This document shows, in pieces, positions 26,659 to 35,700 of a stretch of 42,344 bases of DNA; positions within the stretch are counted from its first letter, which is position 1, and every line of letters begins with the position of its first letter. The stretch covers positions 1 to 42,344 of the forward strand of contig JAFOEU010000006.1 in assembly GCA_017387685.1 (NCBI GenBank). Direction: 5' to 3'. Origin of the DNA: Clostridia bacterium (GTDB lineage Bacteria; Bacillota; Clostridia; Oscillospirales; CAG-272). The position numbers were made by a program, and so were the translations under genes. Under the pieces are notes generated by a model. The model was not told the DNA's origin, ran no database searches, and was given only the letters and a program-made list of their open reading frames with translations.

Positions 26659-29505
26659 TTATTCCGTTTCGGGCATTCCGAGAGATGCGCGGAGGAATTT
26701 GCCCGTATATGACGCGTCGACCTTTGCAACTTCCTCGGGTGTTCCCGTTGCAACGATCGTACCGCCGCCGTCGCCGCCCTCGGGGCCGAGATCGACGATG
26801 TAGTCGGCGCACTTGATGACCTCGGGGTTATGCTCGATGACGAGAACGGTATTACCTGCATCGACAAGTCGCGAGAGAACACCGAGCAAGCGCGACACGT
26901 CATCGGTGTGAAGTCCGGTTGTCGGCTCGTCAAGAATATACATCGTCTTGCCCGTACCGCGCTTTGCAAGCTCGGTGGCAAGCTTGACTCTCTGCGCCTC
27001 ACCGCCCGAGATCGTGGTCGAGGACTGACCGATCTTGATGTATCCGAGACCGACGTCGCAGAGGGTCTGCAGATACTTGCGGATCTTCGGGATACTGTCG
27101 AAGAAGACGAGTCCTTCCTCGGCGGTCATTTCGAGGACCTCGTAAATATTCTTTCCTTTATATTTAACCTCAAGAGTATCGCGGTTGTATTTCTGTCCCT
27201 TGCAGACGTCGCAGGTGACGTAGACATCGGGCAGGAAGTGCATTTCTATGCATCTTACACCGTCGCCGCCGCAAGCCTCGCACCGTCCGCCCTTGACGTT
27301 AAAGGAGAATCTTCCGGGACCGTAGCCGCGCGCGATCGCGTCGGGAGTTCTTGCGAAGAGTGTACGGATCTCGTTGAAAAGTCCCGTATAGGTGGCGGGA
27401 TTGGAGCGCGGAGTGCGTCCGATGGGGCTCTGGTCGATGTCGATGACCTTATCGAGGTGCTCGATGCCTTCGACAGAAATATGTTTGCCGGCTTTACGGC
27501 GCGCGCCGTTGAGCTTGGTCAGAAGGACGGGGTCGATGACGCCGTTTACGAGCGAAGATTTGCCCGAGCCCGAAACTCCCGTCACGCAGACGAAGCATCC
27601 GAGAGGAATATCGACGTCTACCTTTTTGAGGTTATTGACCTCCGCACCGCGCACCTTGAGGAAGTTGCCGTTTCCGGGGCGGCGGTTTTCGGGGACTTCG
27701 ATCTTCTTTCTGCCCGAAAGATACGCGCCCGTGAGAGAATTTTCGTCCGCCATGACCTCCTCGGGAGTGCCCGCGGATACTACCCGTCCGCCGTGGACGC
27801 CCGCACCGGGGCCGATATCGACGAGGAAGTCAGCGCGGCGCATCATCTCCTCGTCGTGCTCAACGACAAGAACGGTATTTCCGAGATCGCGCAGACGGCA
27901 GAGAGTATTTATAAGTCTTTCGCTGTCGCGCTGATGAAGTCCGATGCTCGGCTCGTCGAGGACGTAAAGCACGCCGACGAGGGACGAGCCGATCTGTGTT
28001 GCAAGTCTTATTCTCTGCGCTTCACCGCCCGAGAGAGTTCCCGCACGGCGCGAGAGTGTGAGGTAGTCAAGTCCTACGCTTTCAAGGAAGGAAAGTCGCG
28101 CGCGGATCTCCTTGAGAACTTCCTTAACTATCATTTCCTCGCTCGGAGTAAGCTTGAGAGTTTCGCTCGACATAAGCTTGAGAGCGTTGCTGACGGAGAG
28201 ATTGCAGAACTCATCGATTGCAAGTCCGCCGACGGTTACGGCGAGAGCCATTTCGTTAAGTCTTCTGCCGCCGCACTTCTGGCAGGGAACTTCCTCGATA
28301 AATTCTTCGTAGTATGCCTCTGCGCCGCCGTACTGCATCCTCTGTTCGATTATCGGAATAATTCCCTCAAATTTCGCATCGCGCTCGTGCGCTTCCTTGC
28401 CGAAATAGCGTATGACGTGGAACTTTTCATTGCCCGTGCCGTAAAGGAGGATGTTCATCTGCTCCTCGGTATATTGGGACAAAGGCATATCAAGATTGAA
28501 GCCGTATTTTTCCGCAACAGCAAGTACAAGCGGACCGTTCCAGCTTTCCTCAACGAGAGTTTTGAAGCCGTTGACCTGAATTGCGCCCTCGGCAAGCGAG
28601 AGCGAAAGATCGGGGATGATCTTTTCGGGCGAGATACGGCGCGTCACGCCGAGACCCGCACAATCGGGGCAGGCGCCTTGCGGATTGTTGAAGGAGAACA
28701 TTCTCGGCTCGAGATCGCCAAATGAGATTCCGTGCTCCTCACAGGCATAGGCTTGCGAGAATTCAAGCTCCTCGGGCTCGCCCTCACGAGGTACGGTGAC
28801 GATGAGAAGTCTGCCTTCTGCAAGCGAAAGCGCGGTTTCAACCGAGTCCGCAAGACGGGAGCGGATACCCTCACGCATCACGAGTCGGTCAACGACGACT
28901 TCGATCGAGTGGCGGATATTTTTATCGAGCTTTATTTCTTCATCAAGATCATAAAGGCTTCCGTCGATGCGGACGCGGGTATATCCCGATTTTTTTGCAT
29001 CGGCAAGCACCTTTTCGTGCATACCCTTTTTTGCTCTTACAACGGGGGAAAGCACCATAAATCGCTCGCCCTCGGGGAGAGTTTCGATCTTTTCGATTAT
29101 CTGATCTATCGTCTGTCGGCGGATCTCCTTGCCGCAGATGGGGCAATGCGGAACGCCGATTCGCGCGTAAAGAAGACGGAGGTAATCGTAAATTTCGGTA
29201 ACGGTACCGACCGTCGAACGCGGGTTTTTGGACGTTGTTTTCTGGTCGATGGAAATTGCGGGCGAGAGTCCTTCGATCATATCGACGTCGGGTTTATCGA
29301 GCTGACCGAGGAACTGACGCGCGTAGGACGAGAGCGACTCGACGAAGCGTCGGTGACCCTCGGCGTAAATTGTATCGAATGCAAGAGAGGATTTGCCCGA
29401 TCCCGAAAGACCCGTCAGCACGACGAGCTTATCACGCGGGATCGTGACGTCAACGTTTTTCAGATTGTGTACTCTTGCGCCTTTGATTATAAGTTCTTTT
29501 GACAT
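26659..29505 (-). CDS. uvrA: Excinuclease ABC subunit A
   Basis: Damage sensor of nucleotide excision repair; a dimer that loads UvrB on damaged DNA. 948 residues, normal length. Two ABC ATPase modules are seen ([15 protein letters not shown] and [31 protein letters not shown] and [15 protein letters not shown]), with zinc-finger cysteines in [31 protein letters not shown], and CEACGGDGV...CDVCKGQKY. It follows uvrB by 17 bases and is the last gene of the repair unit. Confidence 0.97.
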   Translation of the reverse strand: MSKELIIKGARVHNLKNVDVTIPRDKLVVLTGLSGSGKSSLAFDTIYAEGHRRFVESLSSYARQFLGQLDKPDVDMIEGLSPAISIDQKTTSKNPRSTVGTVTEIYDYLRLLYARIGVPHCPICGKEIRRQTIDQIIEKIETLPEGERFMVLSPVVRAKKGMHEKVLADAKKSGYTRVRIDGSLYDLDEEIKLDKNIRHSIEVVVDRLVMREGIRSRLADSVETALSLAEGRLLIVTVPREGEPEELEFSQAYACEEHGISFGDLEPRMFSFNNPQGACPDCAGLGVTRRISPEKIIPDLSLSLAEGAIQVNGFKTLVEESWNGPLVLAVAEKYGFNLDMPLSQYTEEQMNILLYGTGNEKFHVIRYFGKEAHERDAKFEGIIPIIEQRMQYGGAEAYYEEFIEEVPCQKCGGRRLNEMALAVTVGGLAIDEFCNLSVSNALKLMSSETLKLTPSEEMIVKEVLKEIRARLSFLESVGLDYLTLSRRAGTLSGGEAQRIRLATQIGSSLVGVLYVLDEPSIGLHQRDSERLINTLCRLRDLGNTVLVVEHDEEMMRRADFLVDIGPGAGVHGGRVVSAGTPEEVMADENSLTGAYLSGRKKIEVPENRRPGNGNFLKVRGAEVNNLKKVDVDIPLGCFVCVTGVSGSGKSSLVNGVIDPVLLTKLNGARRKAGKHISVEGIEHLDKVIDIDQSPIGRTPRSNPATYTGLFNEIRTLFARTPDAIARGYGPGRFSFNVKGGRCEACGGDGVRCIEMHFLPDVYVTCDVCKGQKYNRDTLEVKYKGKNIYEVLEMTAEEGLVFFDSIPKIRKYLQTLCDVGLGYIKIGQSSTTISGGEAQRVKLATELAKRGTGKTMYILDEPTTGLHTDDVSRLLGVLSRLVDAGNTVLVIEHNPEVIKCADYIVDLGPEGGDGGGTIVATGTPEEVAKVDASYTGKFLRASLGMPETE

Positions 29506-29522
29506 TTTTATTCCTTAAATAA

Positions 29523-31517
29523 TTATTTTACAGTGTCCTCACGAAGTGCGCGGATCTTATCACGGATATATGCCGCGAGCTCGAAGTCGAGGCGGCGGGC
29601 GGCGTCCTTCATTTCGGCGGTCAGCTTTTCGATCATAGCCTCGCGGTCGCGCTTTGAAAGCTTCTTTTCGGGCTGCTTCTTCTGCTTTTCGTCCTTGCCG
29701 CCGGGGGGTGCGATCTCGATAAGATCGCCGACCTTCTTTTCGACGGAACGGGGAGTGATGCCGTGGGCTTTGTTATATTCCTCTTGCACCTTGCGGCGGC
29801 GGTTGGTCTCGGCGATCGCGCTGCGCATAGCCTTGGTTATCTCGTCGCCGTACATTATTACCTTACCGTTTACGTTTCGCGCAGCACGTCCGATGGTCTG
29901 TATCAGCGAGGTTTCGGAGCGCAGGAAGCCCGTTTTGTCGGCATCGAGGATGGCAACAAGCGATACCTCGGGGATATCAAGACCTTCGCGGAGAAGGTTG
30001 ATTCCGACGAGAACGTCGAAGTTTCCGAGACGGAGATCGCGGATGATCTCGGTTCGCTCCATTGTTTCGACCTCGTGGTGCAGATAGCGCACGCGAACTC
30101 CGTTATTTGCAAGATAATCGGTCAGGTCCTCCGCCATTTTGCGGGTGAGGGTGGTAACCAAGCTTCGCTCGTTACGCTCGGCTCGTATCTTGACCTCACC
30201 GAGGAGATCATCGACCTGATGCTCGATAGGTCTTACCTCGATCTCGGGATCAACAAGTCCCGTGGGACGGATGAGCTGTTCGCTGACACGTTCGGAATGA
30301 TCGCGCTCGTAATCGCCGGGCGTTGCGCTGACGAAGACGGCTTGATTGATCTTTTCTTCAAATTCATTAAAATAAAGCGGACGGTTATCATATGCCGAGG
30401 GCAGACGGAATCCGAAATCGACGAGATTTCTCTTTCTTGCTGTATCGCCGCCGCTCATACCGCCGACCTGCGGGAGAGTTACGTGCGACTCGTCGACAAA
30501 AAGAAGGAAATCCTTCGGGAAATAATCGAGAAGCGTATACGGTGTGGAACCCGGTTCTCTTCCCGCAAGGACGCGGGAGTAGTTCTCGACTCCCGAGCAG
30601 AAGCCGATCTCGCGCAGCATCTCGAGGTCATATTTCGTGCGCTCTGAAATCCTCTGCGCTTCAAGGTATTTATGATTTGATTCAAAGAACTCAACGCGCT
30701 CCTTCATCTCGCGCTCGATCTCGGCAAGTGCCTTTTCGCGCTTATCGTCCGAAACTGCATAGTGCGTTGCCGGGTAGATCGCGGCGTAGGAAAGGCGGCG
30801 GACAAGCTCGCCCGTGACTACATTAATTTCTGAAACACGCTCGATCGTGTCGCCGAAGAATTCAACGCGCAGAGCCTTATCGTTGCCCGATGCGGGAATG
30901 ACCTCGACGGTATCGCCGCGGACGCGGAAGGAATCACGAGCGGGTGACATATCGTTACGCGTATAGCTGATGGCGATCAGACGCTTGATAAAATCGTTGC
31001 GCTCCATCTCCATATCGGGACGGACGGCAAGCACGAGCTCGGAATACTCGGCGGGATCACCGAGGGAGTAGATGCAGGAAACGCTGGCGACGATGATGAC
31101 GTCGCGGCGTTCAAAAAGAGCCGAGGTCGCGCTATGACGCAGACGGTCGATCTCATCATTGACGAGTGCGTCCTTTTCGATATACATATCCTTACCGGGA
31201 ATATACGCCTCGGGCTGATAATAATCGTAATACGAAACGAAATATTCGACGGCGTTTTCGGGGAAGAACTGGCGGAACTCGGTACAGAGCTGAGCCGCGA
31301 GAGTCTTGTTATGCGCCAGAACGAGCGTCGGACGGTTCATTCTCGCAATAACATTCGCCATAGTGAAAGTCTTACCCGAACCCGTAACACCGAGCAGAGT
31401 TTGCATATGCTCGCCCCTCTCGAGTCCTTCAACTATACTGTCGATCGCCGCAGGCTGGTCGCCCGTGGGCGCAAATTCGCTGTGGAGCTTGAACACTCCC
31501 TCAAGTTTTCTGCTCAT
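29523..31517 (-). CDS. uvrB: Excinuclease ABC subunit B
   Basis: Damage-verifying helicase-like protein of excision repair. 664 residues from ATG 31517; an in-frame TTG 18 bases earlier overlaps the ribosome site AAGGGA and is less likely. Helicase motif I is [17 protein letters not shown], the beta-hairpin region follows [19 protein letters not shown]-type motif II is [14 protein letters not shown], motif VI is [19 protein letters not shown], and the C-terminal UVR domain ([22 protein letters not shown], in part) contacts UvrC. Confidence 0.97.
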   Translation of the reverse strand: MSRKLEGVFKLHSEFAPTGDQPAAIDSIVEGLERGEHMQTLLGVTGSGKTFTMANVIARMNRPTLVLAHNKTLAAQLCTEFRQFFPENAVEYFVSYYDYYQPEAYIPGKDMYIEKDALVNDEIDRLRHSATSALFERRDVIIVASVSCIYSLGDPAEYSELVLAVRPDMEMERNDFIKRLIAISYTRNDMSPARDSFRVRGDTVEVIPASGNDKALRVEFFGDTIERVSEINVVTGELVRRLSYAAIYPATHYAVSDDKREKALAEIEREMKERVEFFESNHKYLEAQRISERTKYDLEMLREIGFCSGVENYSRVLAGREPGSTPYTLLDYFPKDFLLFVDESHVTLPQVGGMSGGDTARKRNLVDFGFRLPSAYDNRPLYFNEFEEKINQAVFVSATPGDYERDHSERVSEQLIRPTGLVDPEIEVRPIEHQVDDLLGEVKIRAERNERSLVTTLTRKMAEDLTDYLANNGVRVRYLHHEVETMERTEIIRDLRLGNFDVLVGINLLREGLDIPEVSLVAILDADKTGFLRSETSLIQTIGRAARNVNGKVIMYGDEITKAMRSAIAETNRRRKVQEEYNKAHGITPRSVEKKVGDLIEIAPPGGKDEKQKKQPEKKLSKRDREAMIEKLTAEMKDAARRLDFELAAYIRDKIRALREDTVK

Positions 31518-31549
31518 TTCTTCACTTCCCTTCAAATACAGTTACATAT

Positions 31550-31578
31550 ATTATATCAAAAATAATTTTTAATGTAAA
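31550..31578 (-). promoter_or_regulatory. Promoter of uvrBA
   Basis: TTTACA (31578-31573), a 17-base spacer and TATAAT (31555-31550) with TG one base before the -10. I see no LexA (DinR-type) box. Confidence 0.7.
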
Positions 31579-31597
31579 TGGATTTTGACAAAAAAGT

Positions 31598-31624
31598 GCC
31601 CGAAAATTTTTGACATTTTCGGGC
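31598..31624 (-). terminator. Terminator of the CYTH gene
   Basis: GCCCGAAAAT (31598-31607) and ATTTTCGGGC (31615-31624) form a perfect 10-bp stem; the minus strand then shows ACTTTTTTG. Confidence 0.85.
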
Positions 31625-31642
31625 GTATTTTATTGGCAGATG

Positions 31643-32131
31643 TCAACAATCGTCGGGGATCTTCTTTGCGATAGATGCATTTTTATAAGCTCTTTCAGCC
31701 GTAACTTCGCGGATGACCTTGATAAAATCAGGAAGACAAACCTCCTCATCCTCGCTCTCCATTTCGACCTCTGCGATCGCGCGGTCGCTCCAGAATGGAT
31801 AGATATCCACCTCGACCACTCTTCCGTTATAAGGGACGCAGTATCTGGTTTTAATTACCGTTCTGCGCTCGGTATCGGCAAGCTTCAGAAGTTCTTCATA
31901 TTCTACAGCAGAAAGCTCACGCTCGTTTTCAATGCATTTCACGTCAGTAATGCGCTTTTTTTCGGTAAAAATATATTTCGTTACGCCCTCCGATGTGCGC
32001 TTACGCACGCGCGAGGTCATACCGTCGTTCGTTTTAAGATAGGTTTGCGCGATATCGCTTTTGGGGTAGCTTTCAAGTATATTTAAGTCAGGATATTCAA
32101 TAAGGTATTTTCTTTCAATTTCAAAAGCCAT
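31643..32131 (-). CDS. CYTH-domain protein (triphosphate-processing family)
   Basis: 162 residues. The defining EIERKYLI motif is at residues 4-11, and the alternating charged strands of a triphosphate tunnel follow: MTSRVRKRT, YIFTEKKRI, ENERELSAVEYEELLKLAD, VVEVDIYPFW and AIAEVEMESEDEEV. CYTH proteins bind triphosphates; bacterial short forms are often inorganic triphosphatases, and a few are adenylate cyclases. Which applies here is not visible. It has its own promoter and terminator. GAAAGGAGC precedes ATG. Confidence 0.9.
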   Translation of the reverse strand: MAFEIERKYLIEYPDLNILESYPKSDIAQTYLKTNDGMTSRVRKRTSEGVTKYIFTEKKRITDVKCIENERELSAVEYEELLKLADTERRTVIKTRYCVPYNGRVVEVDIYPFWSDRAIAEVEMESEDEEVCLPDFIKVIREVTAERAYKNASIAKKIPDDC

Positions 32132-32156
32132 TTTTTCAGCTCCTTTCCTTTAAATA

Positions 32157-32186
32157 ATTATACCACAAGCGAGAGAATGCCGTCAA
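32157..32186 (-). promoter_or_regulatory. Promoter of the CYTH gene
   Basis: TTGACG (32186-32181), an 18-base spacer and TATAAT (32162-32157). The -35 lies at the very end of the M50 peptidase gene. Confidence 0.6.
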
Positions 32187-32791
32187 GACCTTTCTACGAA
32201 AAGCCTATAAAAAAGCGACACGGTAAAGACGAACAAACTCAGCGACGTTCCGTAGCGGATAAGCAGATAGATCGACACCATCCACAAAAGCAGTATGCTT
32301 GAAAAGGTAGTGAAAGCAATAACCTTCGCCGACGTATGCGGACCGAAAAGAGAGGACGTGACCACAGCCAGCATCCTCCCTCCGTCAAATCCCTCGGCGG
32401 GGATGAGATTGAGAAATCCGAGCATTATAGAGACCGCGATGAACCACTCACCGCATTCGGAATAGTATCCGCGGTGCTCCGAAAATATTACGGCGATAAT
32501 GGCGGACAGAAAATTCATCGCAGGACCTGCGGCGCAGAGTAAGAATTCTTTCGGATATGATATGAGAGAACCGCGCACCTTGAGCGATGCGCCGAATGTA
32601 CCTATATCGAGTGATCGGAGCGGAACTCGGAGCAATACGGCGGCAAGCATATGTCCCGATTCGTGCAAAACGGCACCCGCAAGTGACGGAAAGACCACCC
32701 CCACGGGTTGAAACACTATCATTATACAAAATATCAACGCAGGCAGTATGCCTATCCGCAAGATCCGCTCCGCGTTTGCATCTTTTTTCAT
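32183..32791 (-). CDS. Site-2-protease family (M50) membrane metalloprotease
   Basis: 202 residues, nearly all membrane. Zinc motif LHESGHML (H43, E44, H47) and the third ligand in NLIPAEGFDGGRML (D136) are both complete, so it should be active. The four to six helices and small size fit the SpoIVFB-like compact group rather than RseP, which carries PDZ domains. Members cut transmembrane segments to release transcription factors or signals. No partner or sigma factor is next to it, so the substrate is unknown. AAAGGAG precedes ATG 32791. Confidence 0.88.
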   Translation of the reverse strand: MKKDANAERILRIGILPALIFCIMIVFQPVGVVFPSLAGAVLHESGHMLAAVLLRVPLRSLDIGTFGASLKVRGSLISYPKEFLLCAAGPAMNFLSAIIAVIFSEHRGYYSECGEWFIAVSIMLGFLNLIPAEGFDGGRMLAVVTSSLFGPHTSAKVIAFTTFSSILLLWMVSIYLLIRYGTSLSLFVFTVSLFYRLFVERS

Positions 32792-32821
32792 CTCGTAAAA
32801 CTCCTTTTTGGCAATTTCATC

Positions 32822-32850
32822 TTGTCTTTGAAAAAATTTTATGATAAAAT
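32822..32850 (+). promoter_or_regulatory. Promoter of the HAD-family gene
   Basis: TTGTCT (32822-32827), a 17-base spacer and TAAAAT (32845-32850), about 35 bases before the start codon. Confidence 0.55.
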
Positions 32851-32884
32851 ATATAAGATAAACTCAAAGGAGTATGACAAAAAT

Positions 32885-33535
32885 ATGGATCATTCAAAAA
32901 TCAAATGGATATTTTTTGATATGGGACACACCCTGCTTGATGAGGACGGAGTACACCTTTCGCGCCTTGAAGCGGTGACCGAGGAGCTCGCGGAGGCGGG
33001 AAAGACCTGTCCGCCCATCGAAGAAATGCTCGCTGAAATGATCGATTTCGGCACGAAGGGCGCGCGCAGTCCTTTCTACGAGGTTTCGAGAAAATACGGC
33101 TCGAAGAAAAAATACGATTACTGTCCCGCACTTGAAGTCCCCTTCCCCGAGACCGAGGAATGCCTTCGCAGGCTTTCGGCGAAATACAAGCTCGGCATCA
33201 TCGCAAATCAGCGAGGCGGCTCTGCACACAGACTTCAACAGCACGGGCTGATGAAGTATTTTGATATCGTATATTCAAGCGAGGAAATGGGACGCTCCAA
33301 GCCCGCGCCCGATCTCTTTCTTTCGGCACTTAATGCCGTCGGATGCGCCCCCGAGGAGGCTTGTATGGTAGGCGACCGCATCGACAATGACATCCGTCCC
33401 GCCAAAAAGCTCGGTATGATGACGGTAAGACTCCGTCAGGGCTTTTTCCGCAACCGCGCCGCGGAAAGTGAATTCGATATTCCCGATGCGGATATAGAGT
33501 CCATAGGCGATCTTCCCGCAGTATTCGGCTTATAA
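32885..33535 (+). CDS. HAD-superfamily hydrolase-like protein, altered motif I
   Basis: 216 residues from ATG 32885, with AAAGGAG 12 bases upstream (slightly long spacing). Motif I is FFDMGHTLLDEDG: the nucleophile D12 is kept but the second aspartate, normally the acid/base, is Gly14. Motif II is GIIANQRGG (Asn in place of the usual Ser/Thr), motif III has K in MGRSKPAPDLF and motif IV is MVGDRIDNDIRPAKK. The order matches beta-phosphoglucomutase/phosphatase-like members. Loss of the second aspartate suggests weak or changed phosphatase action. It has its own promoter and lies between the M50 protease (divergent) and the DUF1836 gene. Confidence 0.85.
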   Translation: MDHSKIKWIFFDMGHTLLDEDGVHLSRLEAVTEELAEAGKTCPPIEEMLAEMIDFGTKGARSPFYEVSRKYGSKKKYDYCPALEVPFPETEECLRRLSAKYKLGIIANQRGGSAHRLQQHGLMKYFDIVYSSEEMGRSKPAPDLFLSALNAVGCAPEEACMVGDRIDNDIRPAKKLGMMTVRLRQGFFRNRAAESEFDIPDADIESIGDLPAVFGL

Positions 33536-33573
33536 AAATCATTAAAAAACAACAAAAATATTTCTAATTCCTA

Positions 33574-33602
33574 TTGACAATCATTTGACCGTGTGATATA
33601 AT
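33574..33602 (+). promoter_or_regulatory. Promoter of the DUF1836/NfeD/flotillin group, perfect consensus with extended -10
   Basis: TTGACA (33574-33579), a 17-base spacer and TATAAT (33597-33602), preceded by TG one base before the -10. It should be very strong and without need of an activator. Confidence 0.85.
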
Positions 33603-33639
33603 AAACGCAGAAGATAAAATATTCGGAAAGGAGCACAAA

Positions 33640-34227
33640 ATGAACCTTCAAATCAACGAAGAGCTTATCCCGGGTACTATACTCAACCGCAAGGATATGG
33701 GCGACGTAACGGGTATGGAATTTCTCAAAAAGATCTTTTACATTTCGGACGGTGTAATGCTCACGCAGATCCGCGAGATCTCGGGCATCGACGGCTCGAC
33801 ACTTCAGAACTGGACAAAGAGAGGTTGGGTAGCAAACGCAAGACTTAAGCGATACAATATTGATCAGGTTGCGCATATACTGATCATAAATATGCTTCGC
33901 TCTTGTATGCAGCTCGACAAGATCGCCTTCCTCGTTTCCTACATCAACGGACGCGTCTACGACGAATCCGACGATATCATCCGCGACTCGCAGCTTTACG
34001 ACTACATCTGCCGTATTCTCGATAAGCTGATGAAGGCGGGCGAGATATCTCCCGACAGCACTACCCTTAAGTCCACCATCGAAAAGATCACCTCGGACTA
34101 CGAGGAAAAGGTCACGGGAGCACGCAGACGCCTTAACACAGCCCTCGAGATCATCATCATCGCGTACTACGCTTCGATCATCAAGTCGTACTCCGACGAT
34201 ATGGTCGACAAGCTTATGCACAGCTAA
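33640..34227 (+). CDS. DUF1836-family protein
   Basis: 195 residues. The conserved core is MLTQIREISGIDGSTLQNWTKRGWV (in part), KRYNIDQVAHILIINMLR and LDKIAFLVSYINGRV; the first part resembles a MerR-like winged-helix, so a DNA-binding role is suspected for the family. Function is not known. It is first after a very strong promoter, 35 bases before the NfeD-like gene, and is followed by the flotillin group. GAAAGGAGC lies before ATG. Confidence 0.85.
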   Translation: MNLQINEELIPGTILNRKDMGDVTGMEFLKKIFYISDGVMLTQIREISGIDGSTLQNWTKRGWVANARLKRYNIDQVAHILIINMLRSCMQLDKIAFLVSYINGRVYDESDDIIRDSQLYDYICRILDKLMKAGEISPDSTTLKSTIEKITSDYEEKVTGARRRLNTALEIIIIAYYASIIKSYSDDMVDKLMHS

Positions 34228-34262
34228 CATCTTCGCATCATCACACGGAAAGGAAGATAAAT

Positions 34263-34853
34263 ATGATTAATTGGTGGAATGAACTGCTTCTCATACAGCA
34301 GATTTTCGCACTCATAGCCATCCCCTCTACTTTTCTCATAGTTTTGCAGACCGTACTTATGCTCATCGGTATCGGCGGTGACAACGCCGCAGATGCGGAC
34401 GGCGACCTCGACGTCGACGATATTGAGGTACCCGACGACGGTCTTGCGATATTCACCGTCAGAGGCGTGACCTCTATGCTCTGCATCACCGGATGGGTTG
34501 CAGTTGCACTTCTCGAAACCTCCCTTTCTCAAGGCGTTTCGATCACGATTGCTATTCTTTGCGGTATTGCCACACTCATCGGTATGGCTTACCTGATGCG
34601 TGCGGTTTACAGACTTCAGTCGAGCGGCAACATCGACGTTGAAAACTGCATCGGCAAGATCGGTGAGGTCTATATTCCGATTCCCTCCTCCGGAAACGGT
34701 GCGGGCAAGGTCAATCTTACCGTTCAGGAAAAGTTCAGCGAATTTTCCGCTATCACCACGGGCGGCGATCAGCTAAAGACCGGCTCCTTCGTCAGAGTCG
34801 TTGCTGTCGGTCCCTCCGGCGTGCTCGTTGTCGAGCCCATCGACAAAAACTAA
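34263..34853 (+). CDS. NfeD-like membrane protein (flotillin partner)
   Basis: 196 residues. An N-terminal helix (about 13-36) is followed by an acidic loop (GGDNAADADGDLDVDDIEVPDD), two membrane helices (about 68-110) and a C-terminal OB-fold-like beta domain (CIGKIGEVYIPIPSSGNG...GSFVRVVAVGPSGVLVVEP). This is the NfeD2/YuaF arrangement, whose genes are commonly next to flotillins; they help organise membrane microdomains. The flotillin gene is two genes downstream. GGAAAGGAAG precedes ATG. Confidence 0.85.
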   Translation: MINWWNELLLIQQIFALIAIPSTFLIVLQTVLMLIGIGGDNAADADGDLDVDDIEVPDDGLAIFTVRGVTSMLCITGWVAVALLETSLSQGVSITIAILCGIATLIGMAYLMRAVYRLQSSGNIDVENCIGKIGEVYIPIPSSGNGAGKVNLTVQEKFSEFSAITTGGDQLKTGSFVRVVAVGPSGVLVVEPIDKN

Positions 34854-34887
34854 AATCTATAATTATTTAAAAAGGTTCTCTACTCCA

Positions 34888-35634
34888 ATGAACTACGAAC
34901 GCAACAAAAAGTATTTTGCACAGCATCTCAGCACAGTTCCCGTCGTTGTTTCCGCCGCTTGCATAGGCCTCGGCTTTCTTATGGCAGTATTCCTTGCCAA
35001 CACCCGCGGAATGCCCTACATCTTTATGCCTATGGGACTCACTCTCATCGCTATCGGCGCGGCTATCTTCGTTGTCCGCTCCGCAAGAAAGATCCCCGAC
35101 GCGGAGATCAGCGAGCAGGCGGCAAAGCTTTATGAAACCTTCAAGGATGATTTCAATCAGAAATTCCTTCCTCAGGACATCCGCACCATCCGTTACGAAA
35201 TGACCAACCACATTTCCCGTCCCAAGCTTGAGCCCATCACGTTTGCTACCTACTGCTTCGAGGGTGAGGACGTTCTCGCGAAGAAGGGTAACGATGGCAA
35301 GTGCCGTTCCTCGATCTATTCGATGTCGGGATTCATCCTCAAGCCCGATTCGATCTGCGTTGCAGAGCGCGAGATCTCGCTTATTTCCAATAACTCCCCC
35401 ATCCCCGGCGACTTCCGCGAGATCAAATATCTCGATCTCGGTTCCGCCACTCTTGAGCACGTTCCCGAGAAGAAGGGATATGAGGGTTTTGCAAAGTACC
35501 GTCACCTCACTCTTAAGGATAACGAAGGCAATATCGTCATCGACTTCCCCATCATCGCCGACGCGGCGGCTGACGATTACGTTAAGGATATCAACCTCCG
35601 CATTACCCGCGCAAAGGAAAAGGCGGCGGAATAA
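34888..35634 (+). CDS. Unknown two-helix membrane protein between NfeD-like and flotillin genes
   Basis: 248 residues from ATG 34888 (MNYERNKKYF). Two membrane helices close together (about 15-38 and 43-63) form a hairpin, leaving a cytoplasmic domain of about 185 residues with mixed beta strands (ITFATYCFEGEDVLAKK, SMSGFILKPDSICVAEREISLISN, YRHLTLKDNEGNIVIDFPI). No family is recognised. The ribosome site AAAAAGG is 13 bases upstream, rather far. Position between an NfeD and a flotillin suggests it is a third part of the same membrane assembly. Confidence 0.75.
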   Translation: MNYERNKKYFAQHLSTVPVVVSAACIGLGFLMAVFLANTRGMPYIFMPMGLTLIAIGAAIFVVRSARKIPDAEISEQAAKLYETFKDDFNQKFLPQDIRTIRYEMTNHISRPKLEPITFATYCFEGEDVLAKKGNDGKCRSSIYSMSGFILKPDSICVAEREISLISNNSPIPGDFREIKYLDLGSATLEHVPEKKGYEGFAKYRHLTLKDNEGNIVIDFPIIADAAADDYVKDINLRITRAKEKAAE

Positions 35635-35700
35635 ATCTTCGCTTTCGAAACATACTATAATTTAAAAATCCAACAAAAAGATATAGAAAGGAAAAACATC

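Noticed and set aside
26830-28725. Plus-strand frame of 631 codons
   Set aside because: It is the antisense shadow of uvrA; no start signal and no family.
31536-31600. SOS box before uvrBA
   Set aside because: No GAAC-N4-GTTC-type sequence is seen around the promoter.
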